Source of the DNA: Mixta calida
GTDB taxonomy: Bacteria > Pseudomonadota > Gammaproteobacteria > Enterobacterales > Enterobacteriaceae
Direction of reading: 5' to 3'
Assembly (NCBI RefSeq): GCF_002953215.1
Contig: NZ_CP026378.1
Coordinates: forward strand, 3,082,540-3,146,539
Length of the DNA: 64,000 nucleotides
The position numbers and the translations under genes were made by a program. Positions 38,676 to 48,026 of the stretch are shown here, piece by piece. Every line of letters starts with the position of its first letter. The stretch's first letter is position 1. The notes under the pieces were generated by a model. That model searched no databases, was not told where the DNA came from, and saw only the letters and a program-made list of their open reading frames with translations.

Positions 38676-38699
38676 GCGGCGCTGCGTTTTCAGCGCCGC
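38676..38699 (-). terminator. Hairpin after yfcZ
   Basis: Nine-bp stem GCGGCGCTG / CAGCGCCGC with a 6 nt loop, 10 nt past the yfcZ stop. The following minus-strand bases (TCTTATCC) are only weakly T-rich. Confidence 0.5.
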
Positions 38700-38709
38700 G
38701 AGCGGGATT

Positions 38710-39006
38710 TTAGCGCAGGCCGAGCTGGAAAATCAGGGTCTCCGCCTGGCAGCTGAAGGTAAAATCAACATCCAGCTGCACGCCTTCCGCTACATCGGTA
38801 AAGCGTGGGGTAATTACGCACGGCTCTGACTCTACACCGTGCGCTTTTTCGGTCAACGTCGCCAGCATCGCTTCCGCCTGCTGGCGATCGCTAAACACAC
38901 GGGACCAGGAGGCGGTGCAGTCGCTGTTATCCATCACGGTGCCGACATCCACACAGCAGCAGGCCGCGGTTTCATTCGCGCTGCATTTATTTAAAGCATC
39001 ACTCAT
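38710..39006 (-). CDS. yfcZ: YfcZ/YiiS family protein
   Basis: 98 aa soluble protein of unknown function, rich in N-terminal cysteines (CCCVDVGTVMDNSDCTASWSRVF), with the conserved tail DVDFTFSCQAETLIFQLGLR. Members cluster beside fadL in enterics. It has its own position between fadI and the divergent fadL promoter region. Confidence 0.9.
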   Translation of the reverse strand: MSDALNKCSANETAACCCVDVGTVMDNSDCTASWSRVFSDRQQAEAMLATLTEKAHGVESEPCVITPRFTDVAEGVQLDVDFTFSCQAETLIFQLGLR

Positions 39007-39227
39007 TTTTATCTCCCACTATTTCGCTTTAAACGATTAAACAGATTGCGGGCTATTTTACGCCTCCCCTTTGGCTGCCACGAAATAGTGTGAGGACTAT
39101 CACTAACATTATTGATCTGGCGCAGGAATAACGCGGCTATTCAGGCAGCGACGCGGCAAATTTGCTACGTGGATCTTATTTCATGGATCATATTTGAAAT
39201 ATTTAAAAAACAATATTGCAACATATA

Positions 39228-39268
39228 CACAGGTCAGACCTATACTGTGCGCACTGGTCTGATTTGTG
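39228..39268 (+). promoter_or_regulatory. Two FadR-like sites upstream of fadL
   Basis: 39228-39244 (CACAGGTCAGACCTATA) and 39252-39268 (CACTGGTCTGATTTGTG) both keep the FadR core GGTCNGA and are 7 bp apart. E. coli fadL also carries two FadR sites. They lie about 85-125 bp upstream of the start codon. The 347 bp between yfcZ and fadL shows no gene. Confidence 0.65.
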
Positions 39269-39353
39269 CGTTGTATTTCAGCCCCTACAATCCCCGATCC
39301 CTTGTTACTTCATGTAACATAATTTATAAAAATCACATAATGAGGTTGTGGTC

Positions 39354-40688
39354 ATGAACCATAAAAACCTGTGTGCAAAGTCAGCTTTGGCGGCGGCAGT
39401 GGCAATTGCTTCCTCAAATCTTTACGCAGCGGGCTTCCAGCTCAATGAGTTCTCCTCGGTTGGTTTGGGCCGCGCCTATTCCGGCGAAGGCGCCATGGGC
39501 GATACGGCAGCTTCCGCCAGTCGTAATCCGGCGACGATGGCATTAATGGATCGCCCCATGTTTTCCATCGGCGCGGTATTTATCGATCCCGATGTGAATA
39601 TTGACGGCGACAGCGGCTCCGGCAACAGCCTGAAGGCTGACAATATTGCGCCGACGCAGTGGGTACCCAACATTCATTATGTGCAGCCGATTAACGATCA
39701 ATGGTGGATCGGCGCTTCCGCCACCACCAATTACGGTCTGGCTACCGAATTTAATAATAACTACGCGGGCGGCGCCTACGGCGGCAAAACCGACCTGATA
39801 ACCTCCAACCTGAATTTAAGCACCGCCTGGCGCATGAACCAGCACTTCAGCTTCGGCGTGGGCTTTGACGCGGTTTACGCGCGCGCCAAGATTGAACGCT
39901 ATCTGGGTGAATATGGCGGCGTGCTGCCTGCCTATGGTCTGCCTGCCGCGCCTGCGGACACGCAAATCGCGCATCTGAAAGGCGACGAGTGGGGCTTTGG
40001 CTGGAATGCCGGCATTCTGTATGAGGTGGATGAAAACAACCGCTTCGGCTTTACCTATCGTTCTGAAGTGAAGATCGACTTTGACGGCGATTATAAGAGC
40101 TCGATTCCATCACAGGCGAACCCTATCACCGGTCTGATTGGCCTGCCTTACGGCACCAACGGCAACACCATTCCAGGCGCGCTGACGCTGAACCTGCCGG
40201 AGATGTGGGAAGTCTCCGGCTATCATAAGGTCGCGCCGCAGTGGGCGGTTCACTACAGCCTGGCCTATACCAGCTGGAGTCAGTTCCAGGAGCTGAAAGC
40301 GACCGGCAGCAACGGACAGCAGCTGTTCTATAAAGATGAAAGCTATAAAGACGCTTACCGCATCGCGCTGGGCACCACTTACTTTTACGATCAAAACTGG
40401 ACCTTCCGCGCCGGTATCGCCTTTGATGACAGCCCGGTTCCGGCTGACAAACGTTCTATCTCCATTCCCGATCAGGATCGCCTGTGGCTGAGCGCCGGCG
40501 CCTCTTACGCCTTTAACGATAACGCCTCGGTGGACGTCGGCGTATCCTGGATGCACGGCCAGAAAGTGACGGTGCGCGAAGGGGTAGACCCGGTCGCTAC
40601 CGCGCGTAACGGCGCTGTGACGCCCTATGAGTTCAATTCGGAAGGCAAAGCCTGGCTCTACGGCGCCAACTTTAACTACCGTTTCTGA
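39354..40688 (+). CDS. fadL: Long-chain fatty acid outer-membrane channel FadL
   Basis: Outer-membrane beta-barrel (444 aa) that takes up long-chain fatty acids. Signal peptide ends near SNLYA, and the mature start [20 protein letters not shown] is the hatch N-terminus. Conserved [13 protein letters not shown] and [12 protein letters not shown] follow; the last residue is Phe (FNYRF), as required for barrel assembly. ATG at 39354 with GAGG upstream; a GTG 6 nt before is also in frame. Confidence 0.96.
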   Translation: MNHKNLCAKSALAAAVAIASSNLYAAGFQLNEFSSVGLGRAYSGEGAMGDTAASASRNPATMALMDRPMFSIGAVFIDPDVNIDGDSGSGNSLKADNIAPTQWVPNIHYVQPINDQWWIGASATTNYGLATEFNNNYAGGAYGGKTDLITSNLNLSTAWRMNQHFSFGVGFDAVYARAKIERYLGEYGGVLPAYGLPAAPADTQIAHLKGDEWGFGWNAGILYEVDENNRFGFTYRSEVKIDFDGDYKSSIPSQANPITGLIGLPYGTNGNTIPGALTLNLPEMWEVSGYHKVAPQWAVHYSLAYTSWSQFQELKATGSNGQQLFYKDESYKDAYRIALGTTYFYDQNWTFRAGIAFDDSPVPADKRSISIPDQDRLWLSAGASYAFNDNASVDVGVSWMHGQKVTVREGVDPVATARNGAVTPYEFNSEGKAWLYGANFNYRF

Positions 40689-40708
40689 TGGCGCGGTTGA
40701 AAGCAAAA

Positions 40709-40910
40709 AAGGCGGGAGATTCCCGCCTTAAAAACAGGTCCGGCGCCTGCGCAGAGCGTCCGGGCCGATCGTAAAGACGCCAGTGCGTCATCCATGACGG
40801 CTCGGCCCGCGCCTTCCCTGGCGCGGGACGCTTTACTCTTCTGCCCGGACGCCCTGCGCTTTGAGTTCGGTGCCACATAAAAAAGGCGGGAATCTCCCGC
40901 CTTTTTTCTT
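40709..40910. other. Highly folded intergenic region between fadL and mlaA
   Basis: Two near-identical hairpins (40709-40729 and 40879-40906, both with stem GGCGGGA / TCCCGCC and flanking A/T runs) bracket a nested structure: outer arms 40750-40765 and 40843-40858 (15 of 16 pairs), a GTAAAG / CTTTAC pair, and two inner stems CGTCAT-CC-ATGACG (40786-40799) and CCCGCGCC / GGCGCGGG (40806-40827). The outer hairpins are terminators for the convergent genes; the middle is more structure than termination needs. Confidence 0.7.
40879..40906. terminator. Bidirectional terminator at the 3' end of mlaA
   Basis: AAAAAAGGCGGGA, loop ATC, TCCCGCCTTTTTT: a perfect 13 bp inverted repeat with T-tracts in both directions, 9 nt past the mlaA stop. 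Confidence 0.9.
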
Positions 40911-40915
40911 GCCGC

Positions 40916-41680
40916 TTATTCCGCGGCGTCAATATCGTCCAGATCGCCCTCAATCGCCTGCGCGTTGGGGTTCTCCTGCGGCTTCAGCTTGCCGCCGTTC
41001 GCCAGAAAATCGTGGCGCTGGAAATAGGCGTTACGTACAAAGGCGTAAGGGTCGTTGGAGCTGCGCAGAATCGCGTCGGAATCCAGCAGCTGCGCGCGCG
41101 TTTCCACGCCCTCCAGCGCCCATTTACCAGCGGTCAGCGGCCAGCTCAGCCAGCTCAGCACCGGATAGAGCGTATCCAGATAGTCGCCGCCATCTTCGCG
41201 CGGCGTAAAGCTGCCGTAGCCGGGCAGCACCACATACGGACCGTAGCCGACGCCCCAGGTGCCGAGCGTGCCGCCAAAGCGCGGTGGCTCCTCACGCGCC
41301 AGCTTGTCGTTCGCCATGCCCGCCACGTCGATAAAACCGCCCAGGCCCAGCACGGTATTCAGGAAGAAGCGGTTAAAGTGGATCATGCCGCGATAGGGAT
41401 CGCCACGCAGGAAGGAGTTCACCATCGCTGCGGGCTCATTCAGGTTGCCAAGAAAATTACTGACGCCGGTACGCGCGGGAACCGGCACATAGTCCCGCCA
41501 CGCCACCGCTACCGGACGCAACACATACGGATCCAGCACGTTATAGTTGAAGTCAAACATCGTGCGGTTAAAACCTTCCAGCGGATCGGAACGCCCCTGC
41601 GGTTCGTTATTATCGTGAGAGCTGGCGCAGCCCACTAACAAAACGCTTGCCAGCGCCAACCCCGTCAGGCGGTAGTTCAT
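40916..41680 (-). CDS. mlaA: Outer-membrane lipid asymmetry lipoprotein MlaA (VacJ)
   Basis: Outer-membrane lipoprotein (254 aa) that extracts misplaced phospholipids from the outer leaflet and passes them to MlaC. Lipobox LLVGC with lipidated Cys18; family blocks RSDPLEGFNRTMFDFNYNVLDPYV, NLNEPAAMVNSFLRGD and GTLGTWGVGYGPYVVLPGYG. In E. coli it is beside fadL too, but there the ccm operon is elsewhere; here ccmI ends 35 bp upstream, so mlaA could receive some ccm transcription. Confidence 0.95.
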   Translation of the reverse strand: MNYRLTGLALASVLLVGCASSHDNNEPQGRSDPLEGFNRTMFDFNYNVLDPYVLRPVAVAWRDYVPVPARTGVSNFLGNLNEPAAMVNSFLRGDPYRGMIHFNRFFLNTVLGLGGFIDVAGMANDKLAREEPPRFGGTLGTWGVGYGPYVVLPGYGSFTPREDGGDYLDTLYPVLSWLSWPLTAGKWALEGVETRAQLLDSDAILRSSNDPYAFVRNAYFQRHDFLANGGKLKPQENPNAQAIEGDLDDIDAAE

Positions 41681-41715
41681 AATCTTCTCCCTGTATTGAT
41701 TGAGTGCGTACCGCT

Positions 41716-42930
41716 TCAGGGCTGCTGTTGATTGATTTCAACAGTAAGATGCTGATGACCATCAAAAGGCGTTAACGCGCTTTCGCCAAACCAGTCGCCG
41801 GTTTGCGGAGCGGCGCTGCCGTCACGCGCGATACGCACGCGCACCTTCACCTGATGCTGCGCCGAAAGCAGGCGTTCCGGCATCATGGCGTTACTGTCAT
41901 CCAGCGTCAGCGATAGCGGAAAATGACTCAGCGGCAGTCTCTTCACTGCCACCGGAACCGGTGAAACACCGTCAGAAACAGAAATATACAACACTCCGCC
42001 CTGCGGTAACATTTTTTCTACCTTCGATCCCAGCGTCACGTTCAGCGTCAACTGACTGGTTTGCAGCCCGGCGGAAGCCTTCGCCTGCTCAATATCGCGC
42101 CTTACCTGTGCGATACGCGCATCGTTTGGCGGCAGCAGCGTCAGCATCGTTTGCCAAACGCCGATCGCCTTCTCGTACTGTTGCTGCTCAAAGGCATTAA
42201 ATGCCGACAGGCTAAGTATGCGCACATTATCCGGTTCCTGCTTTAACATCGCATCCAGCAGCGCCTGCGCCTCACGATTGTCCTGCGCGTCGCTGGAGCG
42301 CGTAAGCACTTCCGCGTAGTTGAGTTTGATTTCACTGTTGTTCGGCGCCAGCTGCAGGGCGCGCTGAAACGCCTGAATCGCCGTATCGCGATTATTCAGC
42401 ACCATGCCGATGCGGCCCAGCATCAGCCAGTCATGCAATCCGCCATCGTGCTGTTGCAGCGAAGTGCGCAGCCCCAGCCCCAGACGCGCCAGCTCCTCCA
42501 GCGTCAGCGGCTTCGCCTGCGGGTCCAGCAGGCGCGCGCGCAACGCCGGATACTCATTCTCTACCTGTTTCCAGGCGATCAGTCCCGGCAGACCGCCGGT
42601 TTTCAGATAACAGCCAAGGCTCACCAGCACCAGCAGCAGCGCCCCCGGCAGCAGCACCCAGCGGCTCAGCGGGCGCGCGGGCGCATCGTCAGACGCGGCG
42701 GGAATATCGCTCAGCAGCGTTTGTTGCAGCTCCTGCACCATCGGCTGACGCGCGTCGATAACGCCCTGCGCCTCATCCTGTTCCAGCTCCGCCAGACGCT
42801 GCTGGTAAAACACTTTGTTCAGCGCGTCCCGGTCGAGCGCCGCTGAACGATCGCTGCGCCAGCCCGCTGCCAGAAACAGCAGCAGCGCCGCCGCCAGCAG
42901 CGCGGTCAATACTATCCAGAAAAGAGTCAT
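41716..42930 (-). CDS. ccmI: Cytochrome c biogenesis protein CcmI
   Basis: Membrane-bound TPR chaperone (404 aa) that holds apocytochrome c for haem ligation. Two N-terminal helices (residues about 2-23 and 91-112) are followed by TPR-like repeats (LGRIGMVLNNRDTAIQAFQRALQLAPNN) and a periplasmic C-terminal domain. In E. coli this is fused to CcmH as one gene; here ccmH and ccmI are separate, overlapping by 4 nt. Confidence 0.92.
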   Translation of the reverse strand: MTLFWIVLTALLAAALLLFLAAGWRSDRSAALDRDALNKVFYQQRLAELEQDEAQGVIDARQPMVQELQQTLLSDIPAASDDAPARPLSRWVLLPGALLLVLVSLGCYLKTGGLPGLIAWKQVENEYPALRARLLDPQAKPLTLEELARLGLGLRTSLQQHDGGLHDWLMLGRIGMVLNNRDTAIQAFQRALQLAPNNSEIKLNYAEVLTRSSDAQDNREAQALLDAMLKQEPDNVRILSLSAFNAFEQQQYEKAIGVWQTMLTLLPPNDARIAQVRRDIEQAKASAGLQTSQLTLNVTLGSKVEKMLPQGGVLYISVSDGVSPVPVAVKRLPLSHFPLSLTLDDSNAMMPERLLSAQHQVKVRVRIARDGSAAPQTGDWFGESALTPFDGHQHLTVEINQQQP

Positions 42931-43388
42931 TCAGATTTCCTGTCGCTTTCCAGCAGCGCCGCCAGACGCTTTTGCTCCGCCTCGTCCAACCGCTCGATCT
43001 CCGGCGGCAGACGACGGCTGCGTAAAAATATTACCAGGCCGCCGGCCACGATAAACAGCAGCGGACCGGCCCACAGGATCAGCGTCGAGGGGATTACCGG
43101 CGGCTGATAGGTCACAAAATTACCGTAGCGCGCCACCATATATTGCGTAATCTGCTTCCCGCTCTGCCCCTGCTTCAACAGCTGATAGACCTTCAGACGC
43201 ATATCGGCGGCGATCATGGCGTTGGAGTCGGCGATGCTGTTGTTCTGGCACTTAGGGCAGCGCAGCGAGGCGGTCAGCTCGCGATATTGCTGCTCCTGCT
43301 CTGCGGAGTCGAACTGCCAGGTCTCAATGGTCGCCAGCGCGCTCAGGCTGAACAGCAGCCCCGCCAGCAGAAGGATCAACGCTCTCAT
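42927..43388 (-). CDS. ccmH: Cytochrome c maturation thiol oxidoreductase CcmH
   Basis: Periplasm-facing membrane protein (153 aa) that keeps the apocytochrome CXXCH thiols reduced. Signal sequence, then the redox motif RCPKCQNNSIADSNA, then one membrane helix (TLILWAGPLLFIVAGGLVIFL). It corresponds to the N-terminal part of the fused E. coli CcmH and is flanked by overlaps with ccmG and ccmI. Confidence 0.94.
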   Translation of the reverse strand: MRALILLLAGLLFSLSALATIETWQFDSAEQEQQYRELTASLRCPKCQNNSIADSNAMIAADMRLKVYQLLKQGQSGKQITQYMVARYGNFVTYQPPVIPSTLILWAGPLLFIVAGGLVIFLRSRRLPPEIERLDEAEQKRLAALLESDRKSE

Positions 43389-43942
43389 TTTTCCGCCTCC
43401 CTACTGTATTTTTCCCACAGCGGCCGCACTTCCTGCTGCCAGACGCGCGCGTTGAGATCGCCCGCATGGCGATAGCGGATAATGCCCTTACCGTCGATCA
43501 AAAAGGTTTCCGGCGCGCCGTACACGCCCAGATCGAGGCCGAGCATGCCGCTGCCGTCATACAGGCTGAGCGCGTAAGGATTGCCCAGCGTATTGAGCCA
43601 GTTAATCGCTTTTGCGCGATCGTCTTTGTAATTGAGACCGACCACGCGCACGCCCTGCTCCGCCAGCGTATTAAGATACTGATGTTCGGCGCGGCAGGTA
43701 GGACACCAGGTGGCCCAGACGTTCAGCAGCAGCGGCTTGCCGTCCGCCAGCACCGACTGATCCCATGTTTTACCCGGCGTATCCAGCGCCTCCAGCGTAA
43801 ACAGCGGCACCGGTTTGCCGATCAGCGCCGACTCCAGCCGCGTGGGATCGTCGCCATCGGCGTTGCGCGACAGCTGCCACATCAGCGCGACCGCCAGCAG
43901 CAGAAACAGCACCAGCGGAATATAGAGGATCTTCTTATTCAT
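43385..43942 (-). CDS. ccmG: Thioredoxin-like protein CcmG (DsbE)
   Basis: Membrane-anchored periplasmic thioredoxin-fold protein (185 aa) that reduces apocytochrome c or CcmH. N-terminal anchor ILYIPLVLFLLLAVALMWQL; active site NVWATWCPTCRAEH; later cis-Pro region YGAPETFLIDG. It overlaps ccmF and ccmH by 4 nt on either side. Confidence 0.95.
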   Translation of the reverse strand: MNKKILYIPLVLFLLLAVALMWQLSRNADGDDPTRLESALIGKPVPLFTLEALDTPGKTWDQSVLADGKPLLLNVWATWCPTCRAEHQYLNTLAEQGVRVVGLNYKDDRAKAINWLNTLGNPYALSLYDGSGMLGLDLGVYGAPETFLIDGKGIIRYRHAGDLNARVWQQEVRPLWEKYSREAEK

Positions 43943-45893
43943 ACCAGCTCCCGTTGCGCCTTTTTACGGCTGCGATAACGCGGGTCGAGCAGACAGAGCA
44001 GGCCGCCGAACGCCATAAACAGGCCGCCGTACCATATCCAGCGCACAAAAGGTTTGTAATAAATCCGCACCGCCCAGGCGCCGCCGTCCAGTTCTTCGCC
44101 GAGCGCCGCATAGAGATCGCGCGTCAGGCCGCCGTCGATGGCCGCCTCGGTCATCATGCTACGCGCCACGCTGTAGTAGCGCTTTTCCGCCCGCAGCGTC
44201 GCTTCCGGCCTGCCGTCGCGCGTCACATCGATAATCGCCGCGCCGCCGCTGTAGTTGGGGCCATTCACGGCGCGCACGTCGCGGAAGACAAAGTGGTAAC
44301 GGTGAATATCGACGCTGTCACCCGCTTTCATGCGCACGTCGCGCTCGACGCTGTAGTTCTGACTGAAAGCGATGCCGATTACCGTCACAGCAACACCCAG
44401 ATGGCCGAACACCATGCCCCAGTGACTACGAGACAGGCGCGTCAGGCCGCGCAGCAGGCTGTGACGATGGGTGGCGCGCTCGTGCAGCTCCAGCAGCGTC
44501 AGCATAATGACCCACAGCGCCATCATCAGCCCGACTGCCGTCATCGCCTCGATGCGGTCCTGCATCAGCCACGGCAGCAGCAGCGACAGTAGCAGCGTCG
44601 CCAGCAGCGCCAGCGCCAGCCGTTTCCAGAGTTTCTGCGGCTCGTCGCGGCGCCAGCGCACCAGCGGCCCTATGCCCAGCAGCAGCGCGAACGGCGCCAT
44701 CAGCGCGCTGAACATGGTGTTAAAGAAAGGTTCGCCAATGGAAATGGTGCCCAACCCCAGCTGTTTATGCACCAGCGGCAGCAGCGTGCCCAACAGCACC
44801 ACCAGCATGCCGGCAATCAGCAGGACATTGTTGCCGAGCAAAAAGGATTCGCGCGACCAAAAATCATTCTGCACCCGGCTGCGCACCCGTCCGCCTTTGA
44901 CTGCATAAAGCAGCAGCGAGCTGCCGATCACAATCACCAGGAAAGCGAGAATAAACATGCCGCGCGCCGGATCGGAGGCGAAGGCATGCACCGAGACCAG
45001 CACGCCGGAACGCACCAGGAAGGTGCCGAGCAAGCTGAGCGAAAAGGCGGTGATCGCCAGCAGCACCGTCCAGGCTTTAAAGGTGCCGCGCTTTTCCGTC
45101 ACCGCCAGCGAGTGAATCAGCGCGGTGCCCGCCAGCCACGGCATAAAGGAGGCGTTCTCCACCGGGTCCCAGAACCACCAGCCTCCCCAGCCGAGCTCAT
45201 AATAGGCCCAGGCGGAACCCAGTACGATGCCAACGGTGAGAAACAGCCAGGCCGCGATGGTCCAGGGGCGTGACCAGCGCGCCCAGGCGGTGTCCAGCCG
45301 TCCCGCCATCAGCGAGGCGATGGCGAAGGCGAAGGCGACAGAAAAGCCGACATAACCCATATAAAGCAGCGGCGGATGGAAGATCAGCCCGATATCCTGC
45401 AACATCGGATTCAGATCGTGCCCGTCAATGGGATAAGCGGGCAGCGTGCGGGTAAAAGGGTTGGAGGTGAAAATAATAAACAGCAGAAAGCCGAAGTTGA
45501 TCATCCCCATTACCGCCAGCACGCGCGCCACCGCATCCTGCGGCATGCCGCGACTGAAGATCGCCACTGCCAGCGTCCAGCCGCTGAGCATCAAAACCCA
45601 CAGCAGCAGCGAACCTTCATGCGCCCCCAGGTGGCGGCGATGCGGTAGTAGATCGGCAGCTGGCTGTTAGCGTTGCTGACCACGTAAGCCACGGTAAAAT
45701 CGTTAACGATAAAGGCGTGCACCAGTACGCCAAAGCTGCCCGCCACGCAAAGAAACAGCCCAACGGCAAGCGGACGCGCCAGTCCGGTGAGACGGCTGTC
45801 CTGCCGCGCCGCGCCCCACAGCGGATAAACGCTGAGCAGTAGCGCTAACGCCAGTCCAAGGCAGAGCAGATAGTGTCCGATTTCCGGCATCAT
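43939..45893 (-). pseudogene. ccmF: ccmF, haem lyase subunit, with a one-base frameshift
   Basis: Core subunit of cytochrome c haem lyase (CcmFHI), a many-helix membrane protein. The first 90 residues (from [12 protein letters not shown], 45893) run to YYRIAATWG and then shift; the rest begins in the other frame (VLMLSGWTLAVAIFS) and contains the haem-binding WWD domain GWGGWWFWDPVENASFMPW. A run of five C at 45624-45628 must be six to give TWGAHEGSLLLW and a 651 aa protein, the family length. All other ccm genes are intact, so this is probably a sequencing error. Confidence 0.92.
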
Positions 45894-46357
45894 GAGCGAT
45901 TGCCCTCGCTGTGCCGATGATTTTGCTTCATCGCGTCGGCGATCTCCGGCGGCGTATATTTCTCATCATGCTTCGCCAGCACCTCCTTCGCCCGGATCAG
46001 GTTGCCCGCCTGAAGCTCGCCCTGCGCCACGACGCCCTGCCCTTCGCGGAACAGATCGGGCAGGATGCCCTCATAGCTGACATTGACCACCCCGTTAGCG
46101 TCATAGAGTTTAAAAGAGACCTGTAACGTTTTTTCATCACGCTTCACGCTGCCAGGCATCACCATGCCGCCGACGCGCAGCCGCTGTCCCGGCTCCGGTT
46201 TGGCATGCTCTTCGCCCTTGCCGTAGAGAATTTCGCTGGGCGTATAGAAAAGATCGATATTGGAACGCAGCGCGTACATCACCAGCGCGGTCGCCAGGCT
46301 CAGCCCAACCAGGATCGCCACGACCACGTAGAGGCGGTTTTTACGACGGGTATTCAC
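45890..46357 (-). CDS. ccmE: Haem chaperone CcmE
   Basis: Periplasmic haem chaperone (155 aa) that binds haem covalently through the histidine in [14 protein letters not shown]-terminal anchor helix ([22 protein letters not shown]) then an OB-fold. The start is GTG at 46357 with CAGGAGA upstream; it overlaps ccmF (ATGA). Confidence 0.95.
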   Translation of the reverse strand: MNTRRKNRLYVVVAILVGLSLATALVMYALRSNIDLFYTPSEILYGKGEEHAKPEPGQRLRVGGMVMPGSVKRDEKTLQVSFKLYDANGVVNVSYEGILPDLFREGQGVVAQGELQAGNLIRAKEVLAKHDEKYTPPEIADAMKQNHRHSEGNRS

Positions 46358-46358
46358 A

Positions 46359-46586
46359 TTATTCTCCTGCCGCCTGGCTTGCGGCCTGTTTCATTTTTGC
46401 CGCCCTGATGCGGCGCTCACGAGCCTGATGCTGACGAACGCTTTTAAGCAGTTGACGACGCTGCCATGCGGTATGCGCCACCAGAATCATCAGCGAGCCC
46501 AGGGTAAAACAGACGGCCAGCCAGACGTAAAAGCCGTAGCCGCCCATGGCGAAAAAGTCGTACCAGGAAGAAAAAGCGGGTCTCAT
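46359..46586 (-). CDS. ccmD: Haem exporter protein CcmD
   Basis: Small single-helix membrane protein (75 aa) that releases holo-CcmE from CcmABC. Conserved start [21 protein letters not shown] leads into the helix; the C-terminal half is basic and cytoplasmic. Overlaps ccmC by 4 nt. Confidence 0.92.
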   Translation of the reverse strand: MRPAFSSWYDFFAMGGYGFYVWLAVCFTLGSLMILVAHTAWQRRQLLKSVRQHQARERRIRAAKMKQAASQAAGE

Positions 46587-47326
46587 GCGGCGCGCCCTCC
46601 TTTATTAACCAGCGCGGCCACCCAGGGACGATGGCGCTCGGTCAGCAGAATAAGATTGCGCAGACGCATCAGCGTTAAGGTGATAAACAGCAGCAGATAA
46701 CCAAGAATCGACCAGCGCAGCGGCGTGCGCATGCTCGGCGCGATCGCCTGTTGCAGCATGCCGGACGAGCCCTGATGCAGCGTGTTCCACCACTGTACCG
46801 AGAAGTGGATAACGGGAATATTGACCACGCCGACGAGGATTAAAATGCTGGCGGCGCGGCCCGCCATGCGCCGGTCGTCAAAGGCGTTGTACAGGGCGAT
46901 GACGCCCAGATAGAGAAACAGCAACACCAGCTCCGAGGTCAGACGCGCGTCCCAGATCCACCAGGTGCCCCACATCGGTTTACCCCAGGCGGAGCCTGTG
47001 ATCAGGGCGATAAAAGTGAAAGTCGCGCCCACCGGCGCCATCGCGGCGGCGGCCAGATCGGCCATTTTCATCTGCCATACCAGGCCAGTGAAGGCGGCGA
47101 CGGCCATCGCGCTGTAAATGCCCATCGACCAGATGGCGGCCGGCACATGCAGATAGATGATGCGGTAGCTCTCCCCCTGCTGGTAATCCGCCGGCGCGAA
47201 GCCGAAGCCCCATCCCCAGCCGGTCAGCAACGTCAGTGCCGCCAGCAGCGCGCACCCGGGGACCAGTCGGCCGCTAAACTGATAGAGCCGTTCCGGCTTC
47301 GCCAGCTGATGTATCCATTTCCACAT
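46583..47326 (-). CDS. ccmC: Haem exporter permease CcmC
   Basis: Six-helix inner-membrane protein (247 aa) that loads haem onto CcmE. The tryptophan-rich haem motif MWGTWWIWDARLTSELVLL is clear, with flanking conserved histidines in YLHVPAAIW and PVIHFSVQWW. Part of the CcmABCD complex. Confidence 0.95.
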   Translation of the reverse strand: MWKWIHQLAKPERLYQFSGRLVPGCALLAALTLLTGWGWGFGFAPADYQQGESYRIIYLHVPAAIWSMGIYSAMAVAAFTGLVWQMKMADLAAAAMAPVGATFTFIALITGSAWGKPMWGTWWIWDARLTSELVLLFLYLGVIALYNAFDDRRMAGRAASILILVGVVNIPVIHFSVQWWNTLHQGSSGMLQQAIAPSMRTPLRWSILGYLLLFITLTLMRLRNLILLTERHRPWVAALVNKGGRAA

Positions 47327-47366
47327 TGTTATTGCTCACGGTAAAAAATATAAATCGGTTCATCTC

Positions 47367-48026
47367 TTAATGGAGGCTGATACGCAGCGCCGCCGCCGTT
47401 GCGAACGGCGCCAGGCAGGCGCTGGCCGCCAGCATGGCGCCCAAAATCGCCAGGTAGCCGCCAATCGGCAGCCCCATGCCAGCCGCGTCAATCGCCGCGC
47501 TGGCAAAAATTAACACCGGCACCGCCAGCGGCAGCACCAGCAGGCTTAGCAGCACCCCGCCCCGCCGCAGCCCGACGGTTAACGCCACGCCGATAGCCCC
47601 CAGCAGGCTGAGCGTCGGCGTGCCGAGCAGGATCGTCAGCGCCAGCGCGCGCCAGCCGGCGACGTTAAGCGACAGCAGCAACGCCGCCAGCGGCGACAGC
47701 AGCAGCAGCGGCAGTCCGGTAATCAGCCAGTGCGCGATCACTTTGCCCAGCACGGTAACCGGCAGAGGCGTCGGCAGCAGCAATAGCTGTTCCAGCGATC
47801 CGTCGGCGAAGTCGTCGCGAAACAGCCGTTCCAGCGCCAGTAGCGACGAGAGCAGCGCGGCCACCCACGCCACGCCCGACGCAATGCGCGCCAGCAGCTG
47901 CGGCTCAGGGCCGATGCCCAGCGGGAACAGCGTGATCACGATTAAAAAAAACCACAGCGGGTTAATCACTTCCACGCCGCTGCGAAAAGCGATGCGCAGC
48001 TCGCGCTGTATGACGCGCCCCAGCAT
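47367..48026 (-). CDS. ccmB: Haem exporter permease CcmB
   Basis: Membrane subunit (219 aa) of the CcmAB ABC-type complex that releases CcmE-haem. Family blocks NPLWFFLIVITLFPLGIGPEPQLL and ALERLFRDDFADGSLEQLLLLP are present. The ATG at 48026 overlaps the ccmA stop (TGATG); the frame upstream to 48071 is inside ccmA and not homologous. Confidence 0.94.
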   Translation of the reverse strand: MLGRVIQRELRIAFRSGVEVINPLWFFLIVITLFPLGIGPEPQLLARIASGVAWVAALLSSLLALERLFRDDFADGSLEQLLLLPTPLPVTVLGKVIAHWLITGLPLLLLSPLAALLLSLNVAGWRALALTILLGTPTLSLLGAIGVALTVGLRRGGVLLSLLVLPLAVPVLIFASAAIDAAGMGLPIGGYLAILGAMLAASACLAPFATAAALRISLH

